From the NCBI GenBank assembly GCA_040753075.1, contig JBFMHA010000018.1:1-55430 (forward strand): a stretch of 55,430 nucleotides of DNA, written 5' to 3'. Below are positions 15,515 through 23,101 of this stretch, in pieces. The translations under genes were made by a program, and so were the position numbers. Source of the DNA: UBA6814 sp040753075 (lineage in GTDB: Bacteria; Desulfobacterota; Desulfovibrionia; Desulfovibrionales; Desulfovibrionaceae). The notes below the pieces were generated by a model. That model was not told the origin of the DNA and did no database searches. It saw only the letters and a list, made by a program, of their open reading frames with translations. Position 1 is the stretch's first letter. Each line of letters starts with the position of its first letter.

Positions 15515-18454
15515 ATGAAACGGCACCTGGTCTTCCTGTTCCTGCCCCTGGCCCTGGCCGGCCTTGCCCTGGTCCTTCTGCTCCGGGCCGACCAGCAGGT
15601 CCGCGCCGAGGCCCTGCGCAGCCTCAACGCCCAGCAGATGACCCTGGCCCGGCAGGCGGCCCGGGGCATCGAGGACTTCTTCCAGGCCCAGAAGCGGCTC
15701 CTGCTGGTCATCGCCCAGAACGCCCACGTCGTCAGCATGGACGAGGAGGGCCGGGCGCGCTTGGCCATGCTCCAGACGAACAGCCGCGACATCCTGGCGT
15801 CCGTCACCCGGGTGGGGGCGGACGGCCGCATCCTGTACGCCTACCCCCGCCAGGACGTGGCGGGCATGGACATATCCGGCCAGAAGCACGTGGCCCGCAT
15901 CCTGGCCGACCGCCAGCCGGTGGTCAGCGACGTGTTCGCCACGGTCCAGGGCTACCCCAGCGTCGCCCTGCACGTGCCGGTCTACGAGGGCGAGCGCTTC
16001 GCCGGCACCCTGGGGGTGCTCATCCCCTTCGCGGCCATCGCCCGCCACTACCTGGAGGACGTGCGCGTGGGCGACGGCGGCTACGCCTTCGTGATCAGCG
16101 AGGCCGGCGTCGAGCTCTTCTACCCGGCGCCCGGGCACACGGGCGGGAACGTCTTCGAGAACGTCAAGGCCTACCCCGAGCTGCTGGCGCTGGTCCGCCG
16201 CATGGCCCGGGGCGAGGAGGGCGAGGGCTCCTACGCCTACGACATGGCTGGGGCGGTCCGGACCGGCATGCAGCGCAAGCACGTGGCCTTCACCCCCGTG
16301 GACCTGGGCAACACCTTCTGGAGCATCTGCGTGGCCACCCCGGAAACCGAGGTGCTCAAGACCATCTCGGGCTTCCGCGGCACCTGGCTGGGGATGATGG
16401 CCACGCTGGGCGGGAGCGGCGTGGTGGCCTGCTTCATCCTGCTCCGGGCCTTCTTCGGCGCGCGGGAGGAGCGGCGGCGCCGGGCCGCGGACGAGGCGCT
16501 GCGGGCCAGCGAGGAGCGGCACCGCACCGTGCTCGGGGCCCTGGGCGAGGGAGTCATCCTGCAGGAGGCCTCGGGCCGGATCCTGTCCATCAACCAGGCC
16601 GCGGCCGAGGTGTTCGGCCTCAGTTCGGAGGCGGCCGTGGGCCACACCTCCTTCAGCCGGGACTGGGACACCGTGCGCGAGGACGGCGCGCCGTTCCCCG
16701 GGGCCGAGCACCCCTCCCTGCGCACCCTGCGCACCGGCAAGGCCGAGCGCGACGTGGTCATGGGCGTGCGGCGTCCCGGCCGGGACACGGCCTGGATCAA
16801 CGTGAACACCCGTCCCCTGTTCGCTCCGGGCGCGGACACGCCCTACGCGGTGGTCATCTCCTTCTCGGACATCACCGCGCGCAAGCGGGCCGAGGACGCC
16901 CTGGCCGCGGCCACGCAGGATTTCGAACTCATCTTCGAGAACTCCCAGGCGGGCATCATGCTCCTGCGCGGGGGACGGGTCCTGGCCCGGGGCAACCAGC
17001 GCCTGGCCGACATCCTGGGCTATGCGGCTCCCGGGGAGATGGCCGGCCTGAGCATGCGCGTCCTGCACCTGGACGAGGAGAGGTTCCAGCGTTTCGGGGA
17101 GCGGCATTACTACCGGCTGGCCCAGGGGGAGCAGACCCAGATCGAGTACCAGCTGCGCCGCCGGGACGGCTCCCCCATCTGGTGCAGCCTCTCCGGCAAG
17201 GCCCTGAACCCTGCGGACCTGGACCAGGGCGTGATCTGGGTGGTGGACGACCTGTCCCTGCGCAAGGCCATGGAGGAGGACCTGCGCCGGGCCAAGGACG
17301 CGGCCGAGGACGCCAACCGCGCCAAGTCCGAGTTCCTGGCCACCATGAGCCACGAGATCCGCACCCCCCTGAACGGGGTGCTGGGCATGCTCCAGCTCGC
17401 CCTGGCCACGGACCTGGACCCGGAGCAGCGGGACGGCCTCCAGGTCGCCCTGCAGTCCGGCCGCAGCCTGCTGCGGGTGCTCTCGGACATCCTGGACATC
17501 TCCCGCATCGAGGCCGGGGCACTCTCCATCCTGGAGGAGGACTTCCGGCTGGAGGAGGTGCTCGAGCCCATTGTCCAGGCCTACGCGGACGAGGCCCGGA
17601 GCCGGGGCCTGGACTTCGTCTGCGCGGTGGACCCCCGGCTGCCCGCGGTGCTGCGCGGCGACGCGGGGCGTATCCGCCAGGTGGTCTACAACCTGGTGGG
17701 CAACGCGCTCAAGTACACCGAGTCCGGCGAGGTGCGGCTGGAGGCCTATCCCATGCCGGCGGGTCCCGGCGCGGTCCGGTTGCACCTGGCCGTGTCCGAC
17801 ACCGGCATCGGAGTGCCTGGGCACAAGCTCGGCGACATCTTCGAGGCCTTCACCCAGGCGGACGGCTCCTACACCCGCCAGTACGGGGGCACCGGGCTGG
17901 GCCTGGCCATCGTCAAGCGCCTGGTGCGGCTCATGGGCGGGGACATGGCCTTCTGCAGCGAGGTCGGCGTGGGCACCGAGGTCCACCTCACCCTGCCCCT
18001 GGGGCTCGGCCTGGAGGCCCGGCCTGACGAGCCGGCGGCCATTCCCGGACCGCCGGCGGAGGCCCCCCGCCTGGACGTGCTCCTGGCCGAGGACGATCCG
18101 GTGAACCGCCTGACCGTGAGCCACATGCTGGCCAAGGCCGGCCACCGGGTCCACGCGGTGGGCAACGGCGCGGAGGCGCTGGAGTTCCTGGCCGCGCAGG
18201 GCGCGGACTGCGTGCTCATGGACATCCAGATGCCGGTGATGGACGGCCTGGAGGCCACCCGCCGCATCCGGGCCGGGGAGGCCGGCGAGCGCGCCCGGAG
18301 CCTGCCCGTGGTGGCCCTCACCGCCCACGCCATGAAGGGCGACCGCGAGGACTTCCTGGCCCGGGGCATGGACGCCTACATCTCCAAGCCCGTGGACATG
18401 GACGAACTCGCCCGGGTCCTGGCCGCGGCCATGGCCGACCGGAACGAGGCCTAG
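15515..18454 (+). CDS. Hybrid sensor histidine kinase (dCache-PAS-PAS-HisKA-HATPase-REC)
   Basis: 979 aa; the ATG at 15515 is chosen because it precedes an N-terminal membrane helix (HLVFLFLPLALAGLALVLLL) and follows GGGGAGGG. Residues 25-290 form a double-Cache periplasmic sensor, with a second membrane helix near 300. Two PAS domains follow, then the phosphoacceptor His613 (MSHEIRTPLNG), a HATPase with GTGLGLAIVK, and a C-terminal receiver with Asp903 (VLMDIQMPVMDG). The conserved DGG-type ligand pocket is not clearly identifiable, so the signal is unknown. No response-regulator gene is adjacent, so output goes to an unlinked partner. Intact. Confidence 0.92.
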   Translation: MKRHLVFLFLPLALAGLALVLLLRADQQVRAEALRSLNAQQMTLARQAARGIEDFFQAQKRLLLVIAQNAHVVSMDEEGRARLAMLQTNSRDILASVTRVGADGRILYAYPRQDVAGMDISGQKHVARILADRQPVVSDVFATVQGYPSVALHVPVYEGERFAGTLGVLIPFAAIARHYLEDVRVGDGGYAFVISEAGVELFYPAPGHTGGNVFENVKAYPELLALVRRMARGEEGEGSYAYDMAGAVRTGMQRKHVAFTPVDLGNTFWSICVATPETEVLKTISGFRGTWLGMMATLGGSGVVACFILLRAFFGAREERRRRAADEALRASEERHRTVLGALGEGVILQEASGRILSINQAAAEVFGLSSEAAVGHTSFSRDWDTVREDGAPFPGAEHPSLRTLRTGKAERDVVMGVRRPGRDTAWINVNTRPLFAPGADTPYAVVISFSDITARKRAEDALAAATQDFELIFENSQAGIMLLRGGRVLARGNQRLADILGYAAPGEMAGLSMRVLHLDEERFQRFGERHYYRLAQGEQTQIEYQLRRRDGSPIWCSLSGKALNPADLDQGVIWVVDDLSLRKAMEEDLRRAKDAAEDANRAKSEFLATMSHEIRTPLNGVLGMLQLALATDLDPEQRDGLQVALQSGRSLLRVLSDILDISRIEAGALSILEEDFRLEEVLEPIVQAYADEARSRGLDFVCAVDPRLPAVLRGDAGRIRQVVYNLVGNALKYTESGEVRLEAYPMPAGPGAVRLHLAVSDTGIGVPGHKLGDIFEAFTQADGSYTRQYGGTGLGLAIVKRLVRLMGGDMAFCSEVGVGTEVHLTLPLGLGLEARPDEPAAIPGPPAEAPRLDVLLAEDDPVNRLTVSHMLAKAGHRVHAVGNGAEALEFLAAQGADCVLMDIQMPVMDGLEATRRIRAGEAGERARSLPVVALTAHAMKGDREDFLARGMDAYISKPVDMDELARVLAAAMADRNEA

Positions 18455-18527
18455 TGTAGCGTACGCGAATCAGGGCGATACGTCTTCGTCTTGCAACGGT
18501 GCGGAATCAGACGTTTTTTATTCTCAT

Positions 18528-18543
18528 AATGCCGACAGGCATT
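18528..18543. terminator. Weak hairpin downstream of the hybrid kinase
   Basis: AATGCC-GACA-GGCATT followed by TTGAGG. The stem is short and the T-run poor, so termination is doubtful. The rest of 18455-18610 holds no gene; a stretch near 18568-18605 resembles a decayed copy of the inverted-repeat element at 55306. Confidence 0.3.
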
Positions 18544-18610
18544 TTGAGGACCAGACACTGGCGGGCCGTTGGGCATTCCGCGCTGGCTGCGTCGCCATGA
18601 AAACGTCACA

Positions 18611-19090
18611 CCGTCTTTTGATCAATGGAATCCCCGGCCTCAGGATTCCGCCCGTCGCTCCGCCCGCAGGGCCAGCGCCGCCAGGCCCGGTGGAACCAAA
18701 AAACATGTAATGTTTTTGAATGATGGAATCCCCGGCCTCAGGATTCCGCCCGGCGCTCCGCCCGCAGGGCCAGCGCCGCCAGGCCCGGTGGAACCAAAAA
18801 ACATGTAATGTTTTTGATTGATAGACTCCTCTAACCTCCGGAGCCCGCCCGGCGCTCCGCCCGCAGGGCCAGGGCCGCCAGGCCCGGTGGAACCAAAAAA
18901 CATGTAATGTTTTTTGATTGATAGACTCCTCTAACCTCCGGAGCCCGCCCTGCGCATAGCCCGCAGGGCCAGGGCCGTCAGGCCCGGTGGAACCAAAAAA
19001 CATGTAATGTTTTTTGATTGATAGACCCCTCTAACCTCCGGAGCCCGCCCTGCGCATAGCCCGCAGGGCCAGGGCCGCCAGGCCCAGGAG
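18611..19090 (-). repeat. Tandem array of 98-100-bp copies of the 3' end of the cytochrome-b gene
   Basis: Four copies of one unit, spaced 98, 99 and 100 bp (AAAAACAT-GTA-ATGTTTTT cores at 18699, 18797, 18896 and 18996), precede the parent sequence inside the gene at 19031-19477. On the minus strand each unit re-encodes the last 15 or so codons (LAALALRAxRRAGSGG) with, in the two nearest copies, the stop, and then a short spacer with the palindrome. The two most distal copies have drifted. The array extends past the gene's own stop, so it is downstream of the coding region. Confidence 0.85.
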
Positions 19091-19477
19091 CAGGGCCAGG
19101 GCCAGGTGCGCCCAGTCCGCGACCAGGGTGGGGCCGGGGCCCAGGGACCAGCCGGGCAGGTTCTTCACCACCCGGGCCAGGCCGGTGATCGCGACGCCCG
19201 CCCACAACCCGGCCATGAGCCAACGCCCCGCGGTCAGGCCGCGCCGCTCGGCCAGCCGGACCAGGGCCGACCGGGAGAGCAGGAAGAGCAGCGCCGCGGC
19301 CGCGGCGTAGTGCAGCAGGTGCGTGAAGAAGAAGTCCGCGGTCCAGGCCAGGCCGGGCAGGTCGGCCACGCCGTAGCGCTTGAAGATGGGCATCTGGGCC
19401 AGGCCGGACACGGCCAGCGCGGCCACGGCCAGGCCGAAGACCAGCCTCTCGGCGCGGGAGCGGTCAGTTATCGGCAT
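19031..19477 (-). CDS. Cytochrome b-like integral membrane subunit
   Basis: 148 aa with four predicted membrane helices (about 12-30, 45-70, 82-105 and 120-140) and histidines in helices (FTHLLHY near 52-56, ADWAHL near 122) that could hold b-type hemes. It overlaps the 3' end of the ferredoxin gene by 14 bases, and together they look like the quinone-linked half of a periplasmic oxidoreductase such as a formate dehydrogenase or hydrogenase; no catalytic subunit is in the window. The last 15 codons are the source of the tandem array just downstream. Confidence 0.7.
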   Translation of the reverse strand: MPITDRSRAERLVFGLAVAALAVSGLAQMPIFKRYGVADLPGLAWTADFFFTHLLHYAAAAALLFLLSRSALVRLAERRGLTAGRWLMAGLWAGVAITGLARVVKNLPGWSLGPGPTLVADWAHLALALLLGLAALALRAMRRAGSGG

Positions 19478-20477
19478 GGGAATCCTCCTTCTTGGGCCGG
19501 GCCTCGGCCGCGGGCCGGGGCGAGTCGGCTCCGCTCCAGGCGCGCCAGGCCTTGCGCAGGCCGGCGGCCAGGCCGGCCACCGGGGCCAGGAGCACCGCGG
19601 CGGCCAGCTTGTTGGAGTCGGCCATGGCGTCCTCCACCCGGGCCAGGCCGGGCCGGCCCGGGCCGGCGGGCGCGGCCGCGGCCAGGGTCTCGAAGGGAGC
19701 GGGCGAGACGTAGATGGTGTTGGTCCCGCCGTTCTCGTCCAGGCCGTAGATGTGGCCGTTCATGGCCTTGGCCAGCTCCTGGGCCTTGGCGACGATCTCG
19801 TCCCGGGGGCCGATGCTCTGGACCCCGAAGGGGCAGGCCTCGATGCAGGCGGGCGTCTCCCCGCGGGCGCGGCGCGGGGCGCAGCGGTCGCACTTGTACA
19901 TGACCCCGTTGCCGGCCAGGGAGGGCAGGAGGTCCAGGTAGAGCCCCACCCCGGTCTGGCGCTGCGGGATGCCCCAGGGGCACACGCTGCGGCACTTGGC
20001 CCCGCCCAGGCAGAGGTCCGCGTCGATGACCACCGCGCCGTCGTCCTCCTTGGCGCAGGCCCCCCAGGGGCAGAGGTTGGCGCAGGGCGGGTTGGTGCAG
20101 TGCATGCAGCGCCGCGGCATGTGCAGCTCCACGGACCGGCCCTCGCGCTCCGCGGCGAAGTGCTGCACGAAGAGCCAGTTGTAGGGGGTCAGGCGGTCGT
20201 CCGCGTCGCGCCTGTCCGACCAGTCCTCGGGCTTGACCCGGCCTTCGGGGAGCATCCTGGGGAAGGGCTTCTCCGGCTCGGGGAAGCGGCTGGCGTTGGC
20301 CTCGCGGCAGGCCTCCACGCAGGCCCCGCAGCCCACGCACTTGGACAGGTCGAACAGGGTGGCCTGGTCGCCGGGCCGCGGGTCGGGAGCGGAGGCCGCC
20401 GACGCCGCGGCGGCGGGGGCGCAGGCCGCGCCGGCGCCAGCCAGGCCCAGGGTCTTGAGAAAGGTCCGTCGGTTCAT
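19464..20477 (-). CDS. Tat-exported four-cluster ferredoxin (HybA/FdnH-like)
   Basis: 337 aa. The N-terminus is a Tat-like signal (MNRRTFLKTLGLAGAG). Four Cys clusters follow: CVGCGACVEAC, CMHCTNPPCANLC, CLGGAKCRSVC and CDRC...CIEAC. The third has CLGGAKC where CxGCxxC is usual, so one cysteine is missing and that cluster is probably [3Fe-4S] or altered. A C-terminal hydrophobic stretch (KLAAAVLLAPVAGLAAGL) could anchor the protein to the membrane. It passes electrons between a catalytic subunit and the adjacent cytochrome b in the periplasm. No molybdopterin or hydrogenase subunit is encoded here, so it may serve an unlinked enzyme. Confidence 0.85.
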   Translation of the reverse strand: MNRRTFLKTLGLAGAGAACAPAAAASAASAPDPRPGDQATLFDLSKCVGCGACVEACREANASRFPEPEKPFPRMLPEGRVKPEDWSDRRDADDRLTPYNWLFVQHFAAEREGRSVELHMPRRCMHCTNPPCANLCPWGACAKEDDGAVVIDADLCLGGAKCRSVCPWGIPQRQTGVGLYLDLLPSLAGNGVMYKCDRCAPRRARGETPACIEACPFGVQSIGPRDEIVAKAQELAKAMNGHIYGLDENGGTNTIYVSPAPFETLAAAAPAGPGRPGLARVEDAMADSNKLAAAVLLAPVAGLAAGLRKAWRAWSGADSPRPAAEARPKKEDSHADN

Positions 20478-20534
20478 GGTCTCTCGTCAGTCCGGCCGGG
20501 GCCGGGTTCGGGGGTGGTTGGGGCAGGGGCGGGC

Positions 20535-20718
20535 TCAGCAGCCTTCGCCGTAGTGCTCCGAGCGGATGGCCAGGCCGTCCTCCCGGGCCTCGATGCAGAC
20601 GTCCCCCACCTCGCGGGCCGTGTCAGCCCGGGGCGGCCGCCAGCCGCAGCCCGAAGGGGCCCTCGGCCCCCAGGTGGCCCAGGATGCTCCGCCTGGCCTC
20701 GTCGCTCACGTGAATCAT
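20535..20718 (-). pseudogene. HesB/IscA-like small gene, broken by a TGA and a frame change
   Basis: ATG at 20718 with GAGGAGGAC upstream. Thirty-one codons (MIHVSDEARRSILGHLG... to LRLAAAPG) match the start of HesB-like proteins, then a TGA at 20623-20625 stands where HesB-like selenoproteins carry Sec, followed by HGPR. The rest is only sensible in another frame (ADTAREVGDVCIEAREDG... ending GEGC at 20535). A sequencing error, a +1 frameshift, recoding at TGA and decay are all open. It lies just upstream of the ferredoxin gene and probably heads the same operon. Confidence 0.45.
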
Positions 20719-20873
20719 GGGGTCCTCCTCTTGGTGTCCGTCCGGGGCCGTGGTAATGGCGGGAGCGGACAGCCCGCGGTTTCGCGCCCGCGGCGGCCGC
20801 GTCGCTCCCGCAGCCCGGAGCGCGCGGCGATTCGCCCTGGTGCGGACACTATCCGGCCGGGCGGTCTCGCGCA

Positions 20874-20887
20874 TTGACGGACATCAA
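20874..20887. promoter_or_regulatory. FNR/CRP-type operator
   Basis: TTGAC-GGAC-ATCAA, one base from the FNR consensus TTGAT-N4-ATCAA, ends 15 bases before the start of the Crp/Fnr gene in the gap divergent from the HesB-like/ferredoxin/cytochrome genes. Suggests autoregulation and control of the electron-transfer operon. Confidence 0.55.
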
Positions 20888-20902
20888 CGCCGGAGGAAAA
20901 AG

Positions 20903-21586
20903 ATGAGCCCCGGGGAAGCCGCCCTGACCCTGCGCGCCCTGCCCCTGTTCAAGGGCCTGCCCGAGAGGCGGCTCAAGCTCCTGGAGCAGGGCGCGACGGT
21001 CCGCGCCTACGCGGCAGGGGAGACCATCCTGGACGAGCGGCCCGCGGCCGGCGGCCTGTACGTGCTCCTGTCCGGCCGGGCCAAGCTCTTCCGGCTCTGG
21101 CCCGACGGCCGGGAGCAGATCCTCTATTTCTTCGGGCCGGGCGAGCCGTTCTGCCTGTGCTCCATGTACGAGGGCCGGCGCGCCCCGGCCAACGCCGCGG
21201 CGGTGGAGGCCAGCCGGGTGCTGGTGCTGGAGGGTCGCGCCTTCGAGGCCATGGCCCGGCAGGAGCCCGCCATCCTCTTCGACATCCTGCGGGTGGTGTC
21301 GCGGCGGCTCAAGGAGGCCATGGACCTGGTGGAGTCCCTGTCCTTCCGGGAGATACCCGGGCGGGTGGCCATGTACCTGACCCATGCCGAGGCCGCGGCC
21401 CGGGACCCGGACCGCATCAGGCTGCCCCTGACCCACCGCGAGCTGGCCAAGGTCGTGGGCGCGAGCCCCGAAGCCCTCTCCCGCGCCTTCCGCCGCCTGG
21501 CCGACGACGGCCTCCTGACAGTCAAGGGCCGCGACGTGAGAATCCTGGACCGGGCAAGATTGGAAGCGGTGGCCGCGGGGGAGTGA
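20903..21586 (+). CDS. Crp/Fnr-family transcriptional regulator
   Basis: 227 aa; ATG after GGAGG at 20892. Residues 12-110 form a cyclic-nucleotide-binding-type beta barrel (AGETILDERPAAGGLYVLLSG), followed by a long dimer helix and an HTH_Crp domain (LTHRELAKVVGASPEALSRAFRRL) whose E--SR recognition helix suits a TTGA/GTGA half-site. The FNR N-terminal cysteine set is absent, so it is not an oxygen-sensing FNR; HcpR-like or DNR-like sensing of NO or heme is possible. A TTGAC-N4-ATCAA site sits just upstream. Confidence 0.88.
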   Translation: MSPGEAALTLRALPLFKGLPERRLKLLEQGATVRAYAAGETILDERPAAGGLYVLLSGRAKLFRLWPDGREQILYFFGPGEPFCLCSMYEGRRAPANAAAVEASRVLVLEGRAFEAMARQEPAILFDILRVVSRRLKEAMDLVESLSFREIPGRVAMYLTHAEAAARDPDRIRLPLTHRELAKVVGASPEALSRAFRRLADDGLLTVKGRDVRILDRARLEAVAAGE

Positions 21587-21730
21587 GGGGGATAGGTTGG
21601 TTGCTCACAACCCGACTAATCATAATCAGCTTGATCGAACTCGTTTCGAAGGGTTTCTTCTTGACTTTATCAGAATTTGGCATATTTTTAAATTGTTCTC
21701 TGCCAGTGGCAGTAGAATCTAAAAAGGCTT

Positions 21731-21767
21731 ACCGCTGAGCCAGCCTGGCAAATCAGCGGTTTTTTTA
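21731..21767 (+). terminator. Rho-independent terminator after the Crp/Fnr gene
   Basis: ACCGCTGA (21731-21738), loop of 14 bases, TCAGCGGT (21753-21760), then TTTTTTATT. It overlaps the stop codon of the convergent 21765 gene and may act on both. Confidence 0.75.
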
Positions 21768-22199
21768 TTGCCAACGGGGGCCTTGCATAATTCGCGGAAT
21801 AGTGTTCGGCGTATCTGCGACATATGCCGTAATGAACCGAGCGAGCCTGGACCCTCCCCTTAAATTTATAGATATTACAACGACATAGTTTGTCATCGCC
21901 ACGGCTACTCGCCTTCCGTGGTCATATTTTTTTTTGATTCGGTCCCATCCTTCAAAAAGATCACATGTGCTGTCTTGAAGTGCGGATTTTATCCAATCTA
22001 TCCTTTCAGCTCTTGTTGTTGAAAACGTATCATCTTTTGATGCAACGCTTTCGTAAAACGCGTGAAAAAAATCTTGTTTCTTAAAGCTAACTGGTATCGA
22101 ATCAAACGTTAACATTAATCCTTGGCAATATTCTCGTTCAAAATGACTTTGATATGATGAAATGCTTGGATAATGAACTAGAGGGGGATATGCTGTCAT
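21765..22199 (-). CDS. Unrecognised low-GC protein, possible nuclease
   Basis: 144 aa. The ATG at 22199 overlaps the TAA of the DUF3800 gene (TAATG) with AAGGGGG at the right distance; an ATG at 22205 is also in frame. The C-terminal block (VVVISINLRGGSRLARFITAYVAD) resembles the end of barnase/EndoU/RelE-like nuclease domains, which is a weak resemblance only. No signal or membrane segment. Codon usage is far more AT-rich than its neighbours, so it probably arrived with the DUF3800 gene. Confidence 0.6.
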   Translation of the reverse strand: MTAYPPLVHYPSISSYQSHFEREYCQGLMLTFDSIPVSFKKQDFFHAFYESVASKDDTFSTTRAERIDWIKSALQDSTCDLFEGWDRIKKKYDHGRRVAVAMTNYVVVISINLRGGSRLARFITAYVADTPNTIPRIMQGPRWQ

Positions 22200-22900
22200 T
22201 ACCATCCCCCTTTCAGATTAATTTTAAAAATATTAAACTTCTTCTCGTGCAGTGAAGTTGATGATATTCTGTGGCCTATGTTTTTTTCTATGCTCTCAAT
22301 GAGACGTAGCTTTGGCCTTGAATCAACGGTCTTTCTGTTAAACCGTGCGCTAACAGCCCCAATTAATACATCGGTCAATTGAATAAATACAGACTCTTCC
22401 GATCGAGTAGATTGTAATATGTCCACTGATGCTGATAGGTTGGAATAATGAAGGCATCGTTTTAATACATGCAGTCTGTCTCTCCTTCGGTTGCTTTTAT
22501 AGTCGCAAAAAATTTTATATGTATTATTGTCGGTTATCCATTTGTGCAGCATTTGATAATAAAATTTATAGAAACCAAGTTCCTGGTCGTTTTCATGGAA
22601 TTTGACGAGGTCGACTTGCTCTCTATCGATAACTACGCATCTAAACCTTATGTCATCCTTTTTCACAAAAAACCATGAAATGAGATTTAAATAAAAATCA
22701 ATGCGAGATTGACTCACTTTCTGCCATTTAAATTCACCTCCAACAAAATGCTTATCACGTAATGCATGAATTTCTTTTTTTAAAGCTTCACGGTCATCGC
22801 TTTTTATCCAGATGCCACCTATGATAATGAATTGTGCCTTAGGATTTTTTGAAGATAAGAGATCAGGGTGTGATTCATCACAATATGCTTCTATATCCAT
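22199..22900 (-). CDS. DUF3800 domain protein
   Basis: 233 aa. Opens with DIEAYCDESHPD and FIIIGGIW, continues with EFKWQKVS and ends with ESVFIQLTDVLIGAVSARF, the layout of DUF3800, an RNase H-like fold with acidic residues at the expected places. Function of the family is unproven; it occurs in phages, abortive infection loci and toxin-like gene pairs. It is translationally coupled to the 21765 gene. About 30-35% GC by eye in DNA otherwise above 65% shows recent transfer. Confidence 0.82.
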   Translation of the reverse strand: MDIEAYCDESHPDLLSSKNPKAQFIIIGGIWIKSDDREALKKEIHALRDKHFVGGEFKWQKVSQSRIDFYLNLISWFFVKKDDIRFRCVVIDREQVDLVKFHENDQELGFYKFYYQMLHKWITDNNTYKIFCDYKSNRRRDRLHVLKRCLHYSNLSASVDILQSTRSEESVFIQLTDVLIGAVSARFNRKTVDSRPKLRLIESIEKNIGHRISSTSLHEKKFNIFKINLKGGW

Positions 22901-22930
22901 AATCTCGCTCTTTATAGATCTGGTAGACAG

Positions 22931-22959
22931 TTAGTACTGGTAGTCTAGGTTTCGGTCAA
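22931..22959 (-). promoter_or_regulatory. Promoter of the DUF3800 pair
   Basis: On the minus strand TTGACC (22954-22959) and TACTAA (22931-22936) are 17 bases apart, about 31 bases before the start codon. The remaining 22960-23101 is AT-rich with no gene. Confidence 0.6.
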
Positions 22960-23101
22960 AAGGCTTTTAAATAATTATTTATCATTTTTATATAAAAAAC
23001 AAGACAGATTTTTTGTATGTAAAATATTATAGTTATAATGCGTTGTAAGCGGCGCAGATAAAAGCAGGTCAATTATTGGCCGTTATGTGTATAGCCGTGG
23101 C

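Noticed and set aside
15119..18328. Very long open frame opposite the hybrid kinase
   Set aside because: High-GC shadow: His/Gln/Gly-rich, no domains, and the opposite strand has a complete kinase.
18524..19003. Frame made of repeated MFFGSTGPGG units
   Set aside because: It is a reading of the tandem array; the repeat is of DNA, derived from the cytochrome gene end in a different frame.
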